Assembly (NCBI RefSeq): GCF_000340475.1
Contig: NZ_CM001792.1
Span: forward strand, 464,783-528,782
DNA from: Oceanobacillus kimchii X50
Lineage (GTDB): Bacteria > Bacillota > Bacilli > Bacillales > Amphibacillaceae
Reading direction: 5' to 3'
Length of the DNA stretch: 64,000 bases
The translations under genes and the position numbers were made by a program. Within the stretch, counting starts at the first letter, position 1. Each line of letters opens with the position of its first letter. Below the pieces are notes generated by a model. The model was not told where the DNA came from. It saw nothing but the letters and a program-made list of their open reading frames with translations, and did no database searches. Shown one piece after another: positions 1 to 7,758 of the stretch.

Positions 1-195
1 TCCGCATGCAGCACATTGTACTTTTAATTTAGGACCTTTATATAACTGATGAAAAACTTCAACATTTTCATCGGTGTAAGCGTTAATTGTTTCACCAGTT
101 TGTGGGTCCATCTTCACAGGAGTTGCATGCTGTTCAATTAAATTAAATCTTGATCGGTTTGTTTTACAATTGGGACATCGATATGCATGTGTCAT
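1..195 (-). CDS. Zinc-ribbon protein, 5' part only
   Basis: The reverse strand opens with an ATG at 195 behind a GGAGGTG ribosome site seven bases upstream and stays open to the window edge, so 65 N-terminal residues are visible and the stop lies outside. The protein starts [13 protein letters not shown] and the visible part ends VQCAACG, giving two CxxC pairs (C7/C10 and C61/C64), the spacing of a small zinc ribbon. This suggests a zinc-binding structural or nucleic-acid-binding protein. I do not recognise a specific family, and no function is claimed. Confidence 0.7.
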   Translation of the reverse strand, partial: MTHAYRCPNCKTNRSRFNLIEQHATPVKMDPQTGETINAYTDENVEVFHQLYKGPKLKVQCAACG

Positions 196-320
196 AACAT
201 CACCTCCAACAATAGTATTCCTTTGATGGAGAATTTTATCACGCATGGAACGTGGATGAGATTTAACAAAAAGTTTTGTTCAAAAGACAAATGATAGATA
301 GAACAAGCATAAGTAATATA

Positions 321-490
321 TGGAGACTCCTTGAAAATCAAAAATCGATTTTCTGCGGGCGATGCAATGCTGTCGAGGTCTTCCTTGTCCTATGGGAATT
401 AGGCATAGGTAAGACCAGGAATGCGGAGCATCCGGAGGCTCACCAGCCGCCACTGGATAAGCACAGTATATTTCTAAAGCGGCTTTTTAG
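321..490. repeat. Degenerate Bacillaceae interspersed repeat
   Basis: The stretch between the zinc-ribbon gene and yueI is richer in G and C than its surroundings. It carries blocks typical of an interspersed repeat of Bacillaceae genomes: GAGACTCC near 323, TGCGGGCG near 353, GTAAGACC near 409, GAGGCTCACCAGCCGCC near 435 and a tail ending AAAGCGGCTTTTTAG. The 123-codon frame at 276-647 across it has no ribosome site and no family resemblance, so it is treated as chance. The family is recognised from memory and needs a genome-wide search. Confidence 0.55.
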
Positions 491-598
491 AGTCTATTCA
501 TTCGGGTTTATCTTTTGCGTAAATACTTTTGTCTCTCCCTCTACTTCTGTCACTATTAAAGTTTTACTTTACGAAATTTCTCTTTGCATAGTGATTAA

Positions 599-1054
599 TT
601 ATTTAAACCAAGATTTGATCCGATCCACTATTCCTTTTTCTTTTTGACCATCATCTTCTACGCTGTCTGATTCTTCCTGATCGTTGTCATTTGAAAGATA
701 GATATCTTCTTTATCAATCGCATGATTGTAAGTTAATACGGCTCCAATTTCTGTTTGGTGTTCTTGATTACTAATTGTTGTATGTGAAATCTTATATTTA
801 TCAGCTAAATCCCTTTCTTGCTTTAAGAATTTATAAGCTACGCTACCATTCATTAATAGTGTGGAATTAGGATGTTTTTTCATTTCTATTTCTAACTTTT
901 CTAATCCACGATCGGACATCACTTCACCAATTGTTAAAGCGAGAATCACACGTTCACGTAAGGTACCTAAAAAGTGCTTCCGTTCAGCCTCTTTTGGTAA
1001 ACGCGTACCATACATGCCTTCTTGTAAATAGTCATCAACATTTTTCTTTGTCAT
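599..1054 (-). CDS. yueI: YueI-family protein (DUF1694)
   Basis: The 151-residue product starts MTKKNVDDYLQEGMYGT and continues with FLGTLRERVILALTIGEVM, the conserved head of the YueI/DUF1694 family of Firmicutes. No enzyme activity is established for this family. The body (about residues 20-100) looks like one compact alpha/beta domain. The last 40 residues are acidic and probably disordered, followed by a basic end (RIKSWFK). The ATG at 1054 has AAGGATG upstream. The gene stands alone, divergent from the hydrolase gene at 1207. Confidence 0.8.
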   Translation of the reverse strand: MTKKNVDDYLQEGMYGTRLPKEAERKHFLGTLRERVILALTIGEVMSDRGLEKLEIEMKKHPNSTLLMNGSVAYKFLKQERDLADKYKISHTTISNQEHQTEIGAVLTYNHAIDKEDIYLSNDNDQEESDSVEDDGQKEKGIVDRIKSWFK

Positions 1055-1206
1055 ATGCTTTCATCCTTTATATTACTGTTATTGTTAATGTACACCATTA
1101 TTGTATGTAAAAACAAAGAAAATCTATCAAAGAATTTTCTAATGGAAAAAGCATTTATGATACTATAAAAGTAATGAAATGCAAACTGATAGGAGGTCTA
1201 GTGAAA

Positions 1207-2160
1207 ATGGAACGAAGTCATAAAAGACCAATTTCTTTAGGAAATGGTATCTCACTGATAGACGGATATGATTTAGATGTAGAGAGTAGGACAGGTGTTT
1301 ATGTTTTGGAGGAAGAAGAACTAACCATTATTGAGACAGGCCCAAGCCCATCGGTTCCTTATATCAAAGAAGGTCTTGAAGCGTTAGGACATGATTTAAC
1401 AGAAGTGAAATATATAATACTTACACATATTCACTTAGATCATGGTGGTGGTGCAGGTCGGCTACTACAACTATGTCCAAATGCAACAATAATTGTCCAT
1501 CCTAAAGGAAAGCGACATTTGGTTGATCCGAAAAAGTTAGCTGCAGGAGCAAGAGCTATTTATGGAGAAAGTTTTTCTGATTTGTTCGAACCAATTATAC
1601 CAGTGCCTGAAGATCGTATTGTCGTAAAATCAGAAGGGGACAACCTGACTATTGGTTCAGATCGTAAACTTGAATTTTGGGATACTCCGGGACATTCTCG
1701 ACATCATATAGGAATTTATGATCCAGTGAGTAATGGGATGTTTACAGGAGATACTGCTGGAATACGTTATGAACAGCTAATACCACATGGCATTGATTAT
1801 TTCCTGCCATCTACATCTCCTAATCATTTTGATCCTGTGGCAATGAAAGCTTCTATAGAGAGAATGCGTAAGAAAAACTTGGATTACATTTACTTTGGCC
1901 ATTTTGGTGCAACAGATTTAGTTAATCAAACGTTTAATCAAGTTGAATATTGGCTCGATATTTTTATACAGCAAGGCGAAAGAGCCGTGGCAGAGGAAGA
2001 AGGTTATGACGCAATAGCCAAAGCTTTATTGAAAAAAGTTCAAGCAGATTTACAGGATAAGGGTATACCAGATGACCATAAAGTATATACAATTATTAAT
2101 TTGGATTTACAAGTGAGTGCTTTAGGAATTATTGATTATTTACAAAAGCAATCGTCCTAA
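1207..2160 (+). CDS. Metallo-beta-lactamase-fold hydrolase
   Basis: This 317-residue protein carries the zinc-binding signature THIHLDH (about residues 73-79), with later GHSRHH and GHFG histidine motifs and a central TGDTAG aspartate motif. This is the order expected for MBL-fold hydrolases of the glyoxalase II/lactonase type. Substrate cannot be told from sequence. The frame is open from 1174, but AGGAGG at 1191-1196 lies inside that extension, so ATG 1207 (10 bases after the site) is preferred; GTG 1201 is the alternative. The gene is monocistronic and ends in the terminator at 2186. No signal peptide is visible, so it is probably cytoplasmic. Confidence 0.85.
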   Translation: MERSHKRPISLGNGISLIDGYDLDVESRTGVYVLEEEELTIIETGPSPSVPYIKEGLEALGHDLTEVKYIILTHIHLDHGGGAGRLLQLCPNATIIVHPKGKRHLVDPKKLAAGARAIYGESFSDLFEPIIPVPEDRIVVKSEGDNLTIGSDRKLEFWDTPGHSRHHIGIYDPVSNGMFTGDTAGIRYEQLIPHGIDYFLPSTSPNHFDPVAMKASIERMRKKNLDYIYFGHFGATDLVNQTFNQVEYWLDIFIQQGERAVAEEEGYDAIAKALLKKVQADLQDKGIPDDHKVYTIINLDLQVSALGIIDYLQKQSS

Positions 2161-2185
2161 TAAAGTAAGTCATATGATTAAGATA

Positions 2186-2232
2186 CCCCCCCAACCTTAC
2201 CTGAGCATGAAAGTTCAGGTGAAGTTGGGGGG
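2186..2232. terminator. Shared terminator hairpin between convergent genes
   Basis: A run of seven C followed by AACCTTACCTGA pairs with TTCAGGTGAAGTTGGGGGG around a short loop. It lies between the convergent hydrolase and VOC genes and probably stops both. The flanking T tracts are short, so factor-independent strength is uncertain. Confidence 0.7.
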
Positions 2233-2243
2233 TTACTTTAAGG

Positions 2244-2654
2244 TTATATGTTCAGTAGCTTTGAAGGAGCGACAATTTCTACTTTAATACGGTCAGGGTC
2301 TTCAAAATAAACAGCGTAGTGATTCGGTCCTCCAGCAAAAGGATGGCAATCTTTATACAGAATAGGGATTTGTTTTTCCTTCAATTGTTCTGTAAGTGTA
2401 TCAACATGTTCTTTTGATTCAGCGTGGAAAGCTATATGATTTAAACCGACTCTACGACGGTGATAAGCAATATCTAAAAATTTATCTTCAGCTTGGACAA
2501 ATACAATATATGATTGACCTAGCTTCCAACTTTGACCTTTCTCCCATTCTTGATAAGGCTTATAACCAAGATTTTCTAATAACCATCCCCAGAATTCTTG
2601 AGATCGTCGTAAATTGGAAACATAAAATTCAATATGATGTATAAGTCCTTTCAT
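2244..2654 (-). CDS. VOC (glyoxalase/dioxygenase-fold) family protein
   Basis: This 136-residue protein starts MKGLIHHIEFYVSNLRRSQEFWGW and contains GLNHIAFHAES and AVYFEDPDRIKVEIV, the paired beta-alpha-beta-beta-beta modules of the vicinal oxygen chelate superfamily. Candidate metal ligands are the HH pair at the N-terminus, the central NHIAFH histidines and the late VEIV glutamate. Function is open (glyoxalase-like, dioxygenase-like or resistance protein). The frame can start at TTG 2663, but GGGAG lies next to that codon and nine bases before ATG 2654. The start lies inside the 3' end of exoA, so translational coupling is likely. Confidence 0.8.
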   Translation of the reverse strand: MKGLIHHIEFYVSNLRRSQEFWGWLLENLGYKPYQEWEKGQSWKLGQSYIVFVQAEDKFLDIAYHRRRVGLNHIAFHAESKEHVDTLTEQLKEKQIPILYKDCHPFAGGPNHYAVYFEDPDRIKVEIVAPSKLLNI

Positions 2655-3438
2655 CTTCGCCAACTCCCATTTGCATTAATTGTTTTTCATCTATTACAAG
2701 TCCAATAGGGCAATGATCACTCCCTAATACAGAAGAATGTACTTCCGATTTTTTTAGAGCAGGAATAAGTTGTTCTGATACGATGAAATAATCGATTCGC
2801 CATCCTATATTTCGTTCACGAATAGTTTTCATATAAGACCACCATGTATAGATGTCGTCTTTATCGGGATGAAAATGACGAAGTGTATCGACAAATCCGG
2901 CATCTAGTAATCGCGTCATTTTACTTCTTTCTTCTTTTGTAAATCCAGAATTCCCATGATTTGTCTTATCATTTCTTAGATCAATTTCATGATGTGCGAC
3001 ATTCAAATCCCCGCAGTAAATAAGAGGTTTTTTCTTATTTAATTTCTGTAAATAATCAAATAATCGGTCTTCCCATTCAAGTCGATCTTCTAAACGGGTT
3101 AAATCACGCTTGGAATTTGGAGTATATACATTGATCACGTAAAAAGATTCGTATTCTAAGGTAATAATTCTTCCTTCTGGTTCAAAATTATTGGAATCTA
3201 AACCATAGAAAACATGAAGTGGTTCCCATTTGGTGAAGATTGCTGTTCCTGAATAACCTTTTCGCTCGGCGTAATTCCAATATTGATAATATCCATCTAA
3301 ATCTAATTGAATTTGACCTTTTTGTAATTTTGATTCTTGAATACAAAAGAAATCTGCGTCCATCTCTTGGAAAAAGTCTAAAAAACCTTTTCTAACGCAA
3401 GCTCGTATCCCATTCACGTTCCATGATATAAAATGCAT
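2629..3438 (-). CDS. exoA: Exodeoxyribonuclease III family AP endonuclease
   Basis: This 269-residue member of the exonuclease III/APE1 family cuts DNA at abasic sites and trims 3' ends in base excision repair. Family motifs in order are SWNVNGIR near the N-terminus, FFCIQESKL with the metal-binding glutamate at residue 35, YCGDLNVAH in the middle, and GSDHCPIGL near the C-terminus with the catalytic Asp-His. Length is slightly above the usual 250-255 residues because of a short C-terminal tail, which overlaps the VOC gene by 26 bases. It is the upstream gene of that two-gene unit. Confidence 0.95.
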   Translation of the reverse strand: MHFISWNVNGIRACVRKGFLDFFQEMDADFFCIQESKLQKGQIQLDLDGYYQYWNYAERKGYSGTAIFTKWEPLHVFYGLDSNNFEPEGRIITLEYESFYVINVYTPNSKRDLTRLEDRLEWEDRLFDYLQKLNKKKPLIYCGDLNVAHHEIDLRNDKTNHGNSGFTKEERSKMTRLLDAGFVDTLRHFHPDKDDIYTWWSYMKTIRERNIGWRIDYFIVSEQLIPALKKSEVHSSVLGSDHCPIGLVIDEKQLMQMGVGEDERTYTSY

Positions 3439-3584
3439 ATCTGTTCTTCCTTCCTCAGTAATCTGATAGTCATTTTATCATAATTCGTTTCTTCCCTGTT
3501 GAAATCACGATTATTTTGTAAAATAACATTTCCCGGGAAATATGTTGTCGAAAGGCTTTAGACAAAAAAGGGAAGAGAAGGGGT

Positions 3585-4019
3585 TTATTTGCTATATCTA
3601 TTTAGTAATAATACATGGATCTTGTTAAGGGCTAATAGAATATGTAAATAAATGTTAGCTGCTATAATTCCAAACAAAACAAATATCATGAATTCACGTA
3701 TATCAAATGGTCCATCATCAAATACAAATAATACACTGATGATTATGCAAGCTGCTAATGAATATAAAATTAGTTGTAATAAATAGTGTGCAAAATTCGA
3801 TGAAATATTTATTCTCTTAATAACCATATCAATTACCATAGATATAATAGCTCCTGCAATAAACGGAGGAATGCTAAACATGAATACGAAAATAAATGTT
3901 TCCCAAAAACCGAAGTAATATGTATTAGGTGCACGTTGGGAAACCGGTATATAAAAAGCCCATGAATAAAGTGTACTGAATAATATTATTGAGAGTATCG
4001 TCGTATGTAATCTCTTCAA
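3585..4019 (-). CDS. Four-helix integral membrane protein, unknown
   Basis: The 144-residue hydrophobic protein has four likely membrane segments at about residues 6-24, 38-65, 79-101 and 110-133, joined by short loops, with a basic end (NRYSK). I recognise no family. The start is a TTG at 4019 behind AGGGGG. It is transcribed away from the ABC operon that begins at 4247, with about 130 bases of A+T-rich DNA between. Nothing in the context points to a function. Confidence 0.6.
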   Translation of the reverse strand: MKRLHTTILSIILFSTLYSWAFYIPVSQRAPNTYYFGFWETFIFVFMFSIPPFIAGAIISMVIDMVIKRINISSNFAHYLLQLILYSLAACIIISVLFVFDDGPFDIREFMIFVLFGIIAANIYLHILLALNKIHVLLLNRYSK

Positions 4020-4144
4020 ACTATTTATCCCCCTAATTTTATGAATTTCATTACCAATTTTATCTTATTTAGATGATGAATCAACAAAAAGTAATGAAGA
4101 AATTTGATTATTGAAATTAATTTTGTGAAAAACAAAAAAATCAC

Positions 4145-4173
4145 TTGTATCCATAGTGTATTAATCGTATAAT
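4145..4173 (+). promoter_or_regulatory. Promoter of the GntR/ABC operon
   Basis: TTGTAT at 4145-4150 and TATAAT at 4168-4173 are separated by 17 bases. This is a strong sigma-A type match directly upstream of the regulator gene, and its -10 box lies inside the palindrome at 4155-4203. Confidence 0.75.
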
Positions 4174-4203
4174 ACAGTGAGTGTATTATGCGATTAATAC
4201 ACT
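4155..4203. promoter_or_regulatory. 49-nt palindromic operator of YtrA type
   Basis: Two 22-base arms, AGTGTATTAATCG at the left end and CGATTAATACACT at the right end, match as an inverted repeat with one mismatch around a 5-base centre. AGTGTA...TACACT ends are the form known for YtrA-type GntR repressors of Bacillus. The site covers the -10 box and the start of the transcript, so the regulator encoded at 4247 probably represses its own operon. Confidence 0.8.
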
Positions 4204-4246
4204 AAATGAATCCAATTCCTGGTTTCAAGATGAAGGAGAGAAAGCA

Positions 4247-4624
4247 ATGAAATTGCAATTCAATAAGCGAGAACCTGTTTATATTCAGGTCAAGAGACAC
4301 CTAAAAGAACAAATTGCAACTGGAAGATTAAAACCTGGAGAAGAAATCCCTTCACGAAGAGAGTTGGCTAGTCAGTTAGAAATCAATCCAAATACCGCTC
4401 AACGAGCGTATAAAGAAATGGAGGAAGAAGGATTGATATATACAGAAAAGAATCTTCCTAGTTGTGTTACTTCTGACACAAAGAAGATAGAAGATATTAG
4501 AGAGGAACTCATCAATGGTGCTATTGAACATTTTTTACAAGCAATAGAACCTATCCGTTTATCGAAAAAGGAGATTATTGATCGCATTAAGATCCAATAT
4601 GATGTCACAAATAGGGAGGATTAG
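4247..4624 (+). CDS. GntR-family repressor, YtrA subfamily
   Basis: This 125-residue protein has an N-terminal winged helix-turn-helix (REPVYIQVKRHLKEQI, then PSRRELASQLEINPNTAQRAYKEME) and a short helical tail instead of a large effector domain, which is the YtrA layout. The frame is open from 4181, but GAAGGAGAG is nine bases before ATG 4247 and the extension would overlap the operator. The stop is one base before the ATPase start. It is expected to dimerise on the palindrome at 4155-4203 and repress the operon; in relatives such operons respond to cell-wall-active compounds, which is inference here. Confidence 0.85.
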   Translation: MKLQFNKREPVYIQVKRHLKEQIATGRLKPGEEIPSRRELASQLEINPNTAQRAYKEMEEEGLIYTEKNLPSCVTSDTKKIEDIREELINGAIEHFLQAIEPIRLSKKEIIDRIKIQYDVTNRED

Positions 4625-4625
4625 A

Positions 4626-5315
4626 ATGATTGAATTAACTGATGTATATAAACGTTTTGGAAGAAAGTCTGTGCTAAACGGAGTTACGTTTCAAGCAGAA
4701 AAAAGTGCAATAACTTGCTTGATCGGTATTAATGGATCTGGAAAAACGACTATACTCCAATCAATTATGAATCTTACTCCAATTAGTAAAGGAAAGATCA
4801 CTATCGATGGGAATCTGTTAAATAAGAATACGTATGAAAAGCTTACGTATATTCCAGATACCATCACGCTATTACCAAGAATGAAAATTAAGGAAGCATT
4901 TATTTTTATGGATGATTTTTATTCAAACTGGAATCAAAAGCGTGCGGATGAGATGTTAAGCTTCTTTAAACTTGATCGAGAAGAAAGAATCATGAATCTT
5001 TCTAAAGGAAATAAATCAAAGGTGAATATGCTAATGGGACTTGCGATGGACGCGGATTATATTCTTATGGATGAACCTTTTTCCGGAATCGATATCTTTA
5101 GCAGAGAACAAATTACTGATGTATTTACTAGTCATCTCGTTGAAGACAGGGGAGTTATCATTACAACTCATGAAATTAATGATATTGAACATTTAATTGA
5201 CAAGGCAATTTTAATAGATAATGGAGTAGTTGTTAAAGAATTTAATACAGAGCAATTGCGAGAAGATGAAGGGAAATCTGTTGTTGACGTAATGAGAGAG
5301 GTGTATCGCACTTGA
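4626..5315 (+). CDS. ABC transporter ATP-binding protein
   Basis: This 229-residue ATPase carries Walker A GINGSGKT (residues 34-41), a degenerate signature LSKGNKS in place of LSGGQ, Walker B YILMDEPF and the H-loop TTHE. AGGGAGGA precedes ATG 4626, which follows the regulator stop by one base; longer starts lie inside the regulator gene. With the membrane protein that overlaps its stop it should form a two-component exporter. The altered signature is typical of the YtrB/YhcG-like branch. Confidence 0.9.
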   Translation: MIELTDVYKRFGRKSVLNGVTFQAEKSAITCLIGINGSGKTTILQSIMNLTPISKGKITIDGNLLNKNTYEKLTYIPDTITLLPRMKIKEAFIFMDDFYSNWNQKRADEMLSFFKLDREERIMNLSKGNKSKVNMLMGLAMDADYILMDEPFSGIDIFSREQITDVFTSHLVEDRGVIITTHEINDIEHLIDKAILIDNGVVVKEFNTEQLREDEGKSVVDVMREVYRT

Positions 5316-6136
5316 GTAATTTTGGGAAATTAGTGAACTTTGAATTTAGACGATTTTTACCGATATTCTTACCATTAGTAGGTATTTTAGTCTTGAGCCA
5401 AGTAATAGGGGCTATTGTTTTTTCAATGCGATATCTGAGTGATATGGAACGATATCTGATTCAAGGTCAGCGGACTACTGAAGATTTCATATTAGAGTTT
5501 GGAAAACTGTCAATGATGGAAGTGGTAAATTCAATTTACTTTATGGGACCAATTGGAGTAGCCGTAGTTTCATTGCTTATTTACCTTTTATTTATTTGGT
5601 ATAGAGACTGGATAGGAAAAAATACTTTTGCGTATCGATTACTTACGCTTCCTACGAACAGATTAAATCTATTTTTCTCTAAAGCTAGTACAATATTCAT
5701 TTTTATATTCGGTTTTATAACAATTCAATTAATTATGATGCCAATTCTTCAGTTTATATTAAAATTATTTGTTCCTGTTGATTATCGGCTGGATATGGCG
5801 TTAGGAGCTATGGTCCAAGCGAATTATTTTTTGTCTATACTATTACCACAGACAATTAGCGGTTTTTTTATTCATTATGGTTTAGGTATTGTCTTTACAA
5901 TTGGAATTTTTACAATGGTTTTATTAGAAAGAAGTTATCGTCTCATAGGTATAGGGTTTGCTTTTCTTTATGCAATTATAGTGTGCACATTTATATTTAC
6001 GCCGTATTATTTTCAATACTTTTTTCATTTGTATACACATGAAGCTTTTTGGTTAGAGACTTCTGTGATGATTATAATAAGTGTTCTGTCTATATGGTTA
6101 AGCAGCCATTTATTAAATAACAAAATAAGGGTGTGA
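5312..6136 (+). CDS. ABC transporter membrane protein
   Basis: This 274-residue permease has about six hydrophobic helices (near residues 15-35, 72-95, 120-148, 170-200, 210-232 and 245-265) and a cytoplasmic loop WYRDWIGKNTFAYRLLTLPTNR between helices two and three, the shape of ABC-2 type exporters. The start is a TTG at 5312 inside the TTGA overlap with the ATPase stop, behind GAGAGAGG, so the two are translationally coupled. Substrate is unknown. Confidence 0.85.
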   Translation: MSNFGKLVNFEFRRFLPIFLPLVGILVLSQVIGAIVFSMRYLSDMERYLIQGQRTTEDFILEFGKLSMMEVVNSIYFMGPIGVAVVSLLIYLLFIWYRDWIGKNTFAYRLLTLPTNRLNLFFSKASTIFIFIFGFITIQLIMMPILQFILKLFVPVDYRLDMALGAMVQANYFLSILLPQTISGFFIHYGLGIVFTIGIFTMVLLERSYRLIGIGFAFLYAIIVCTFIFTPYYFQYFFHLYTHEAFWLETSVMIIISVLSIWLSSHLLNNKIRV

Positions 6137-6142
6137 ATAATA

Positions 6143-7354
6143 ATGAAGCATATAAAAAAATATTGGGGGTTATGGGCAATTATAATTACTTCTACAATAG
6201 CGATAGTTATCTATTATGTTCATATGGAAACTTCTAAAATCAATCTAGAATGGAAAACTGTATCTGGAGAAGAAAAGATTGTAGAGGATTTAAGTATTAA
6301 AGGACACTTATTCACTCCATATCAAGAAGATTATTTTTCTTCTACTCCAAATAATTTTGAAAGATCTAGTCAAGAAAATGTGTTATTAAGTAATGGTTTA
6401 AGTATTTATCAACATGAACGCTTAAATCGTTTTATCGACGAGTACCAATCATTTATGAGAGGGAAATCAATGGATGATAGTTTGTATCATGAAACAGATG
6501 AAAAAATAATATATACGAGTGTGGACGATGAGGAAGAAAATCTGTTGATTGAATTACTAGATAAACAAACAAAGGAAGTTTATAAATTTGAGTATCCTTT
6601 TGAAAATATAGAGGGTAGTTATATAAGTGTTAATTCTACTGAATATGTGGAAGATGAATTATATATTATTATAAGTTCTCTAGATATTAATGGGGAAGCT
6701 GGTGAAAATTATGAGTACTATTTGTATACAATCGATATGAAAAACAATCAATTAGTAGAAGAGCGTAAAATTATTGGTAAGGAAGATCAAGAGAAAACGG
6801 ATATTATCCAATTGATTGATGATACATTTACGGAGAACCAAAAGGTAGTAATGTTTGAAAAGTATAATAGTCCTGAACTTATTAGTTACACTAATGAAAA
6901 TGGAGAATATGTTTCTGAGCGGTCAATGGATGATAGTGATGTAGAAGATGTTAGACAATTATTTTTATTGGATTTGATTAATAATGAAAAAATTGAAATT
7001 CCTAACACTATTGCACTTGGGAGTAATCATATAATACGTAATCAATTTGTCTATTACCTAAGGGAAGAAGCTGAGGCTAGGTACATAGAACAGTATAATA
7101 TTAATAAGCAAGAGATAGATACAATTGCAACTTTAAATGGAGAAGACACTGGATATGGAACGTTATTACAAGAAAAAAATGGTTATATGTATATTGCAAA
7201 TCTTAATAGTAACTTAGAAATCAATTTAGAAGTTATTAATATAGAAAACGGAGACAGTTCTTATAAAGGACATATTGTAGTTAGTGAATTATCAGAACAA
7301 TTACTTAAAGAACAAATTCAAATTATGCCTCAAGAATTGGAATTCCGATATTAA
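6143..7354 (+). CDS. Membrane-anchored extracellular protein of the ABC operon
   Basis: This 403-residue protein has one N-terminal hydrophobic segment (about residues 9-28) with basic residues in front, so it is probably a type II anchored protein with about 370 residues outside. The exported part is very rich in acidic residues and Asn and looks beta-rich with no cysteine. I recognise no domain. It starts six bases after the permease stop and is the last gene before the terminator at 7485, so it probably works with the transporter as a sensor or accessory subunit (inference). Confidence 0.7.
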   Translation: MKHIKKYWGLWAIIITSTIAIVIYYVHMETSKINLEWKTVSGEEKIVEDLSIKGHLFTPYQEDYFSSTPNNFERSSQENVLLSNGLSIYQHERLNRFIDEYQSFMRGKSMDDSLYHETDEKIIYTSVDDEEENLLIELLDKQTKEVYKFEYPFENIEGSYISVNSTEYVEDELYIIISSLDINGEAGENYEYYLYTIDMKNNQLVEERKIIGKEDQEKTDIIQLIDDTFTENQKVVMFEKYNSPELISYTNENGEYVSERSMDDSDVEDVRQLFLLDLINNEKIEIPNTIALGSNHIIRNQFVYYLREEAEARYIEQYNINKQEIDTIATLNGEDTGYGTLLQEKNGYMYIANLNSNLEINLEVINIENGDSSYKGHIVVSELSEQLLKEQIQIMPQELEFRY

Positions 7355-7484
7355 ATGAAACTTATTATAAAAAATGTATGTTTGCATTGATACATGTGAC
7401 GATACGTGTTTGCAAATTTTCACATATATTATATTGAATCTAGACAAGATTTGTCATAGATCAACTTCCAACAACCCATGAATA

Positions 7485-7517
7485 GGAGAAACCGCAAGAC
7501 GGTTTCTCCATTTTTTT
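7485..7517 (+). terminator. Terminator of the GntR/ABC operon
   Basis: A perfect 10-bp stem, GGAGAAACCG/CGGTTTCTCC, around CAAGA, followed by A and seven T. It separates the ABC operon from ectABC. Confidence 0.9.
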
Positions 7518-7590
7518 ATGATTACATAAAATTCAACTATATAATAAGGAAGTTTCTATTTGGAAATTTTTAGGTTATCCAAATTTTTAA

Positions 7591-7690
7591 CTATTTGGCA
7601 CGATTTGGGACTATTTAATAAGCGATGGCATCTAAACGAAGCTCAGTCCATTTAATGGGCATTAATCGCTATTAATCACGATTAATCCGT
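7591..7690. repeat. Two triplets of 10-bp phased direct repeats upstream of ectA
   Basis: Three successive 10-base units start at 7591, 7601 and 7611 (CTATTTGGCA, CGATTTGGGA, CTATTTAATA). Three more start at 7661, 7671 and 7681 (ATTAATCGCT, ATTAATCACG, ATTAATCCGT). The second set ends two bases before the -35 box of the ectA promoter. Repeats at one helical turn place every copy on the same face of the DNA, as for cooperative activator binding. No known operator is recognised. Confidence 0.6.
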
Positions 7691-7691
7691 T

Positions 7692-7720
7692 TTGACGAAT
7701 TGGTAAATTATTTATATTCT
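7692..7720 (+). promoter_or_regulatory. Probable ectABC promoter
   Basis: TTGACG at 7692-7697 and TATTCT at 7715-7720 are 17 bases apart. They lie 38 bases upstream of the ectA start and directly downstream of the phased repeats. It reads as a sigma-A type promoter. Confidence 0.65.
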
Positions 7721-7758
7721 AAAAGACGTGATTGTTCAAATAATTTGGAGGTGAAAGC

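Noticed and set aside
9..60. Possible tRNA or small RNA at the window start
   Set aside because: The region is coding on the minus strand for the zinc-ribbon protein; no cloverleaf is seen.
276..647. A 123-codon frame on the plus strand
   Set aside because: It runs through the interspersed repeat and into the end of yueI, has no ribosome site, and its product resembles no family.
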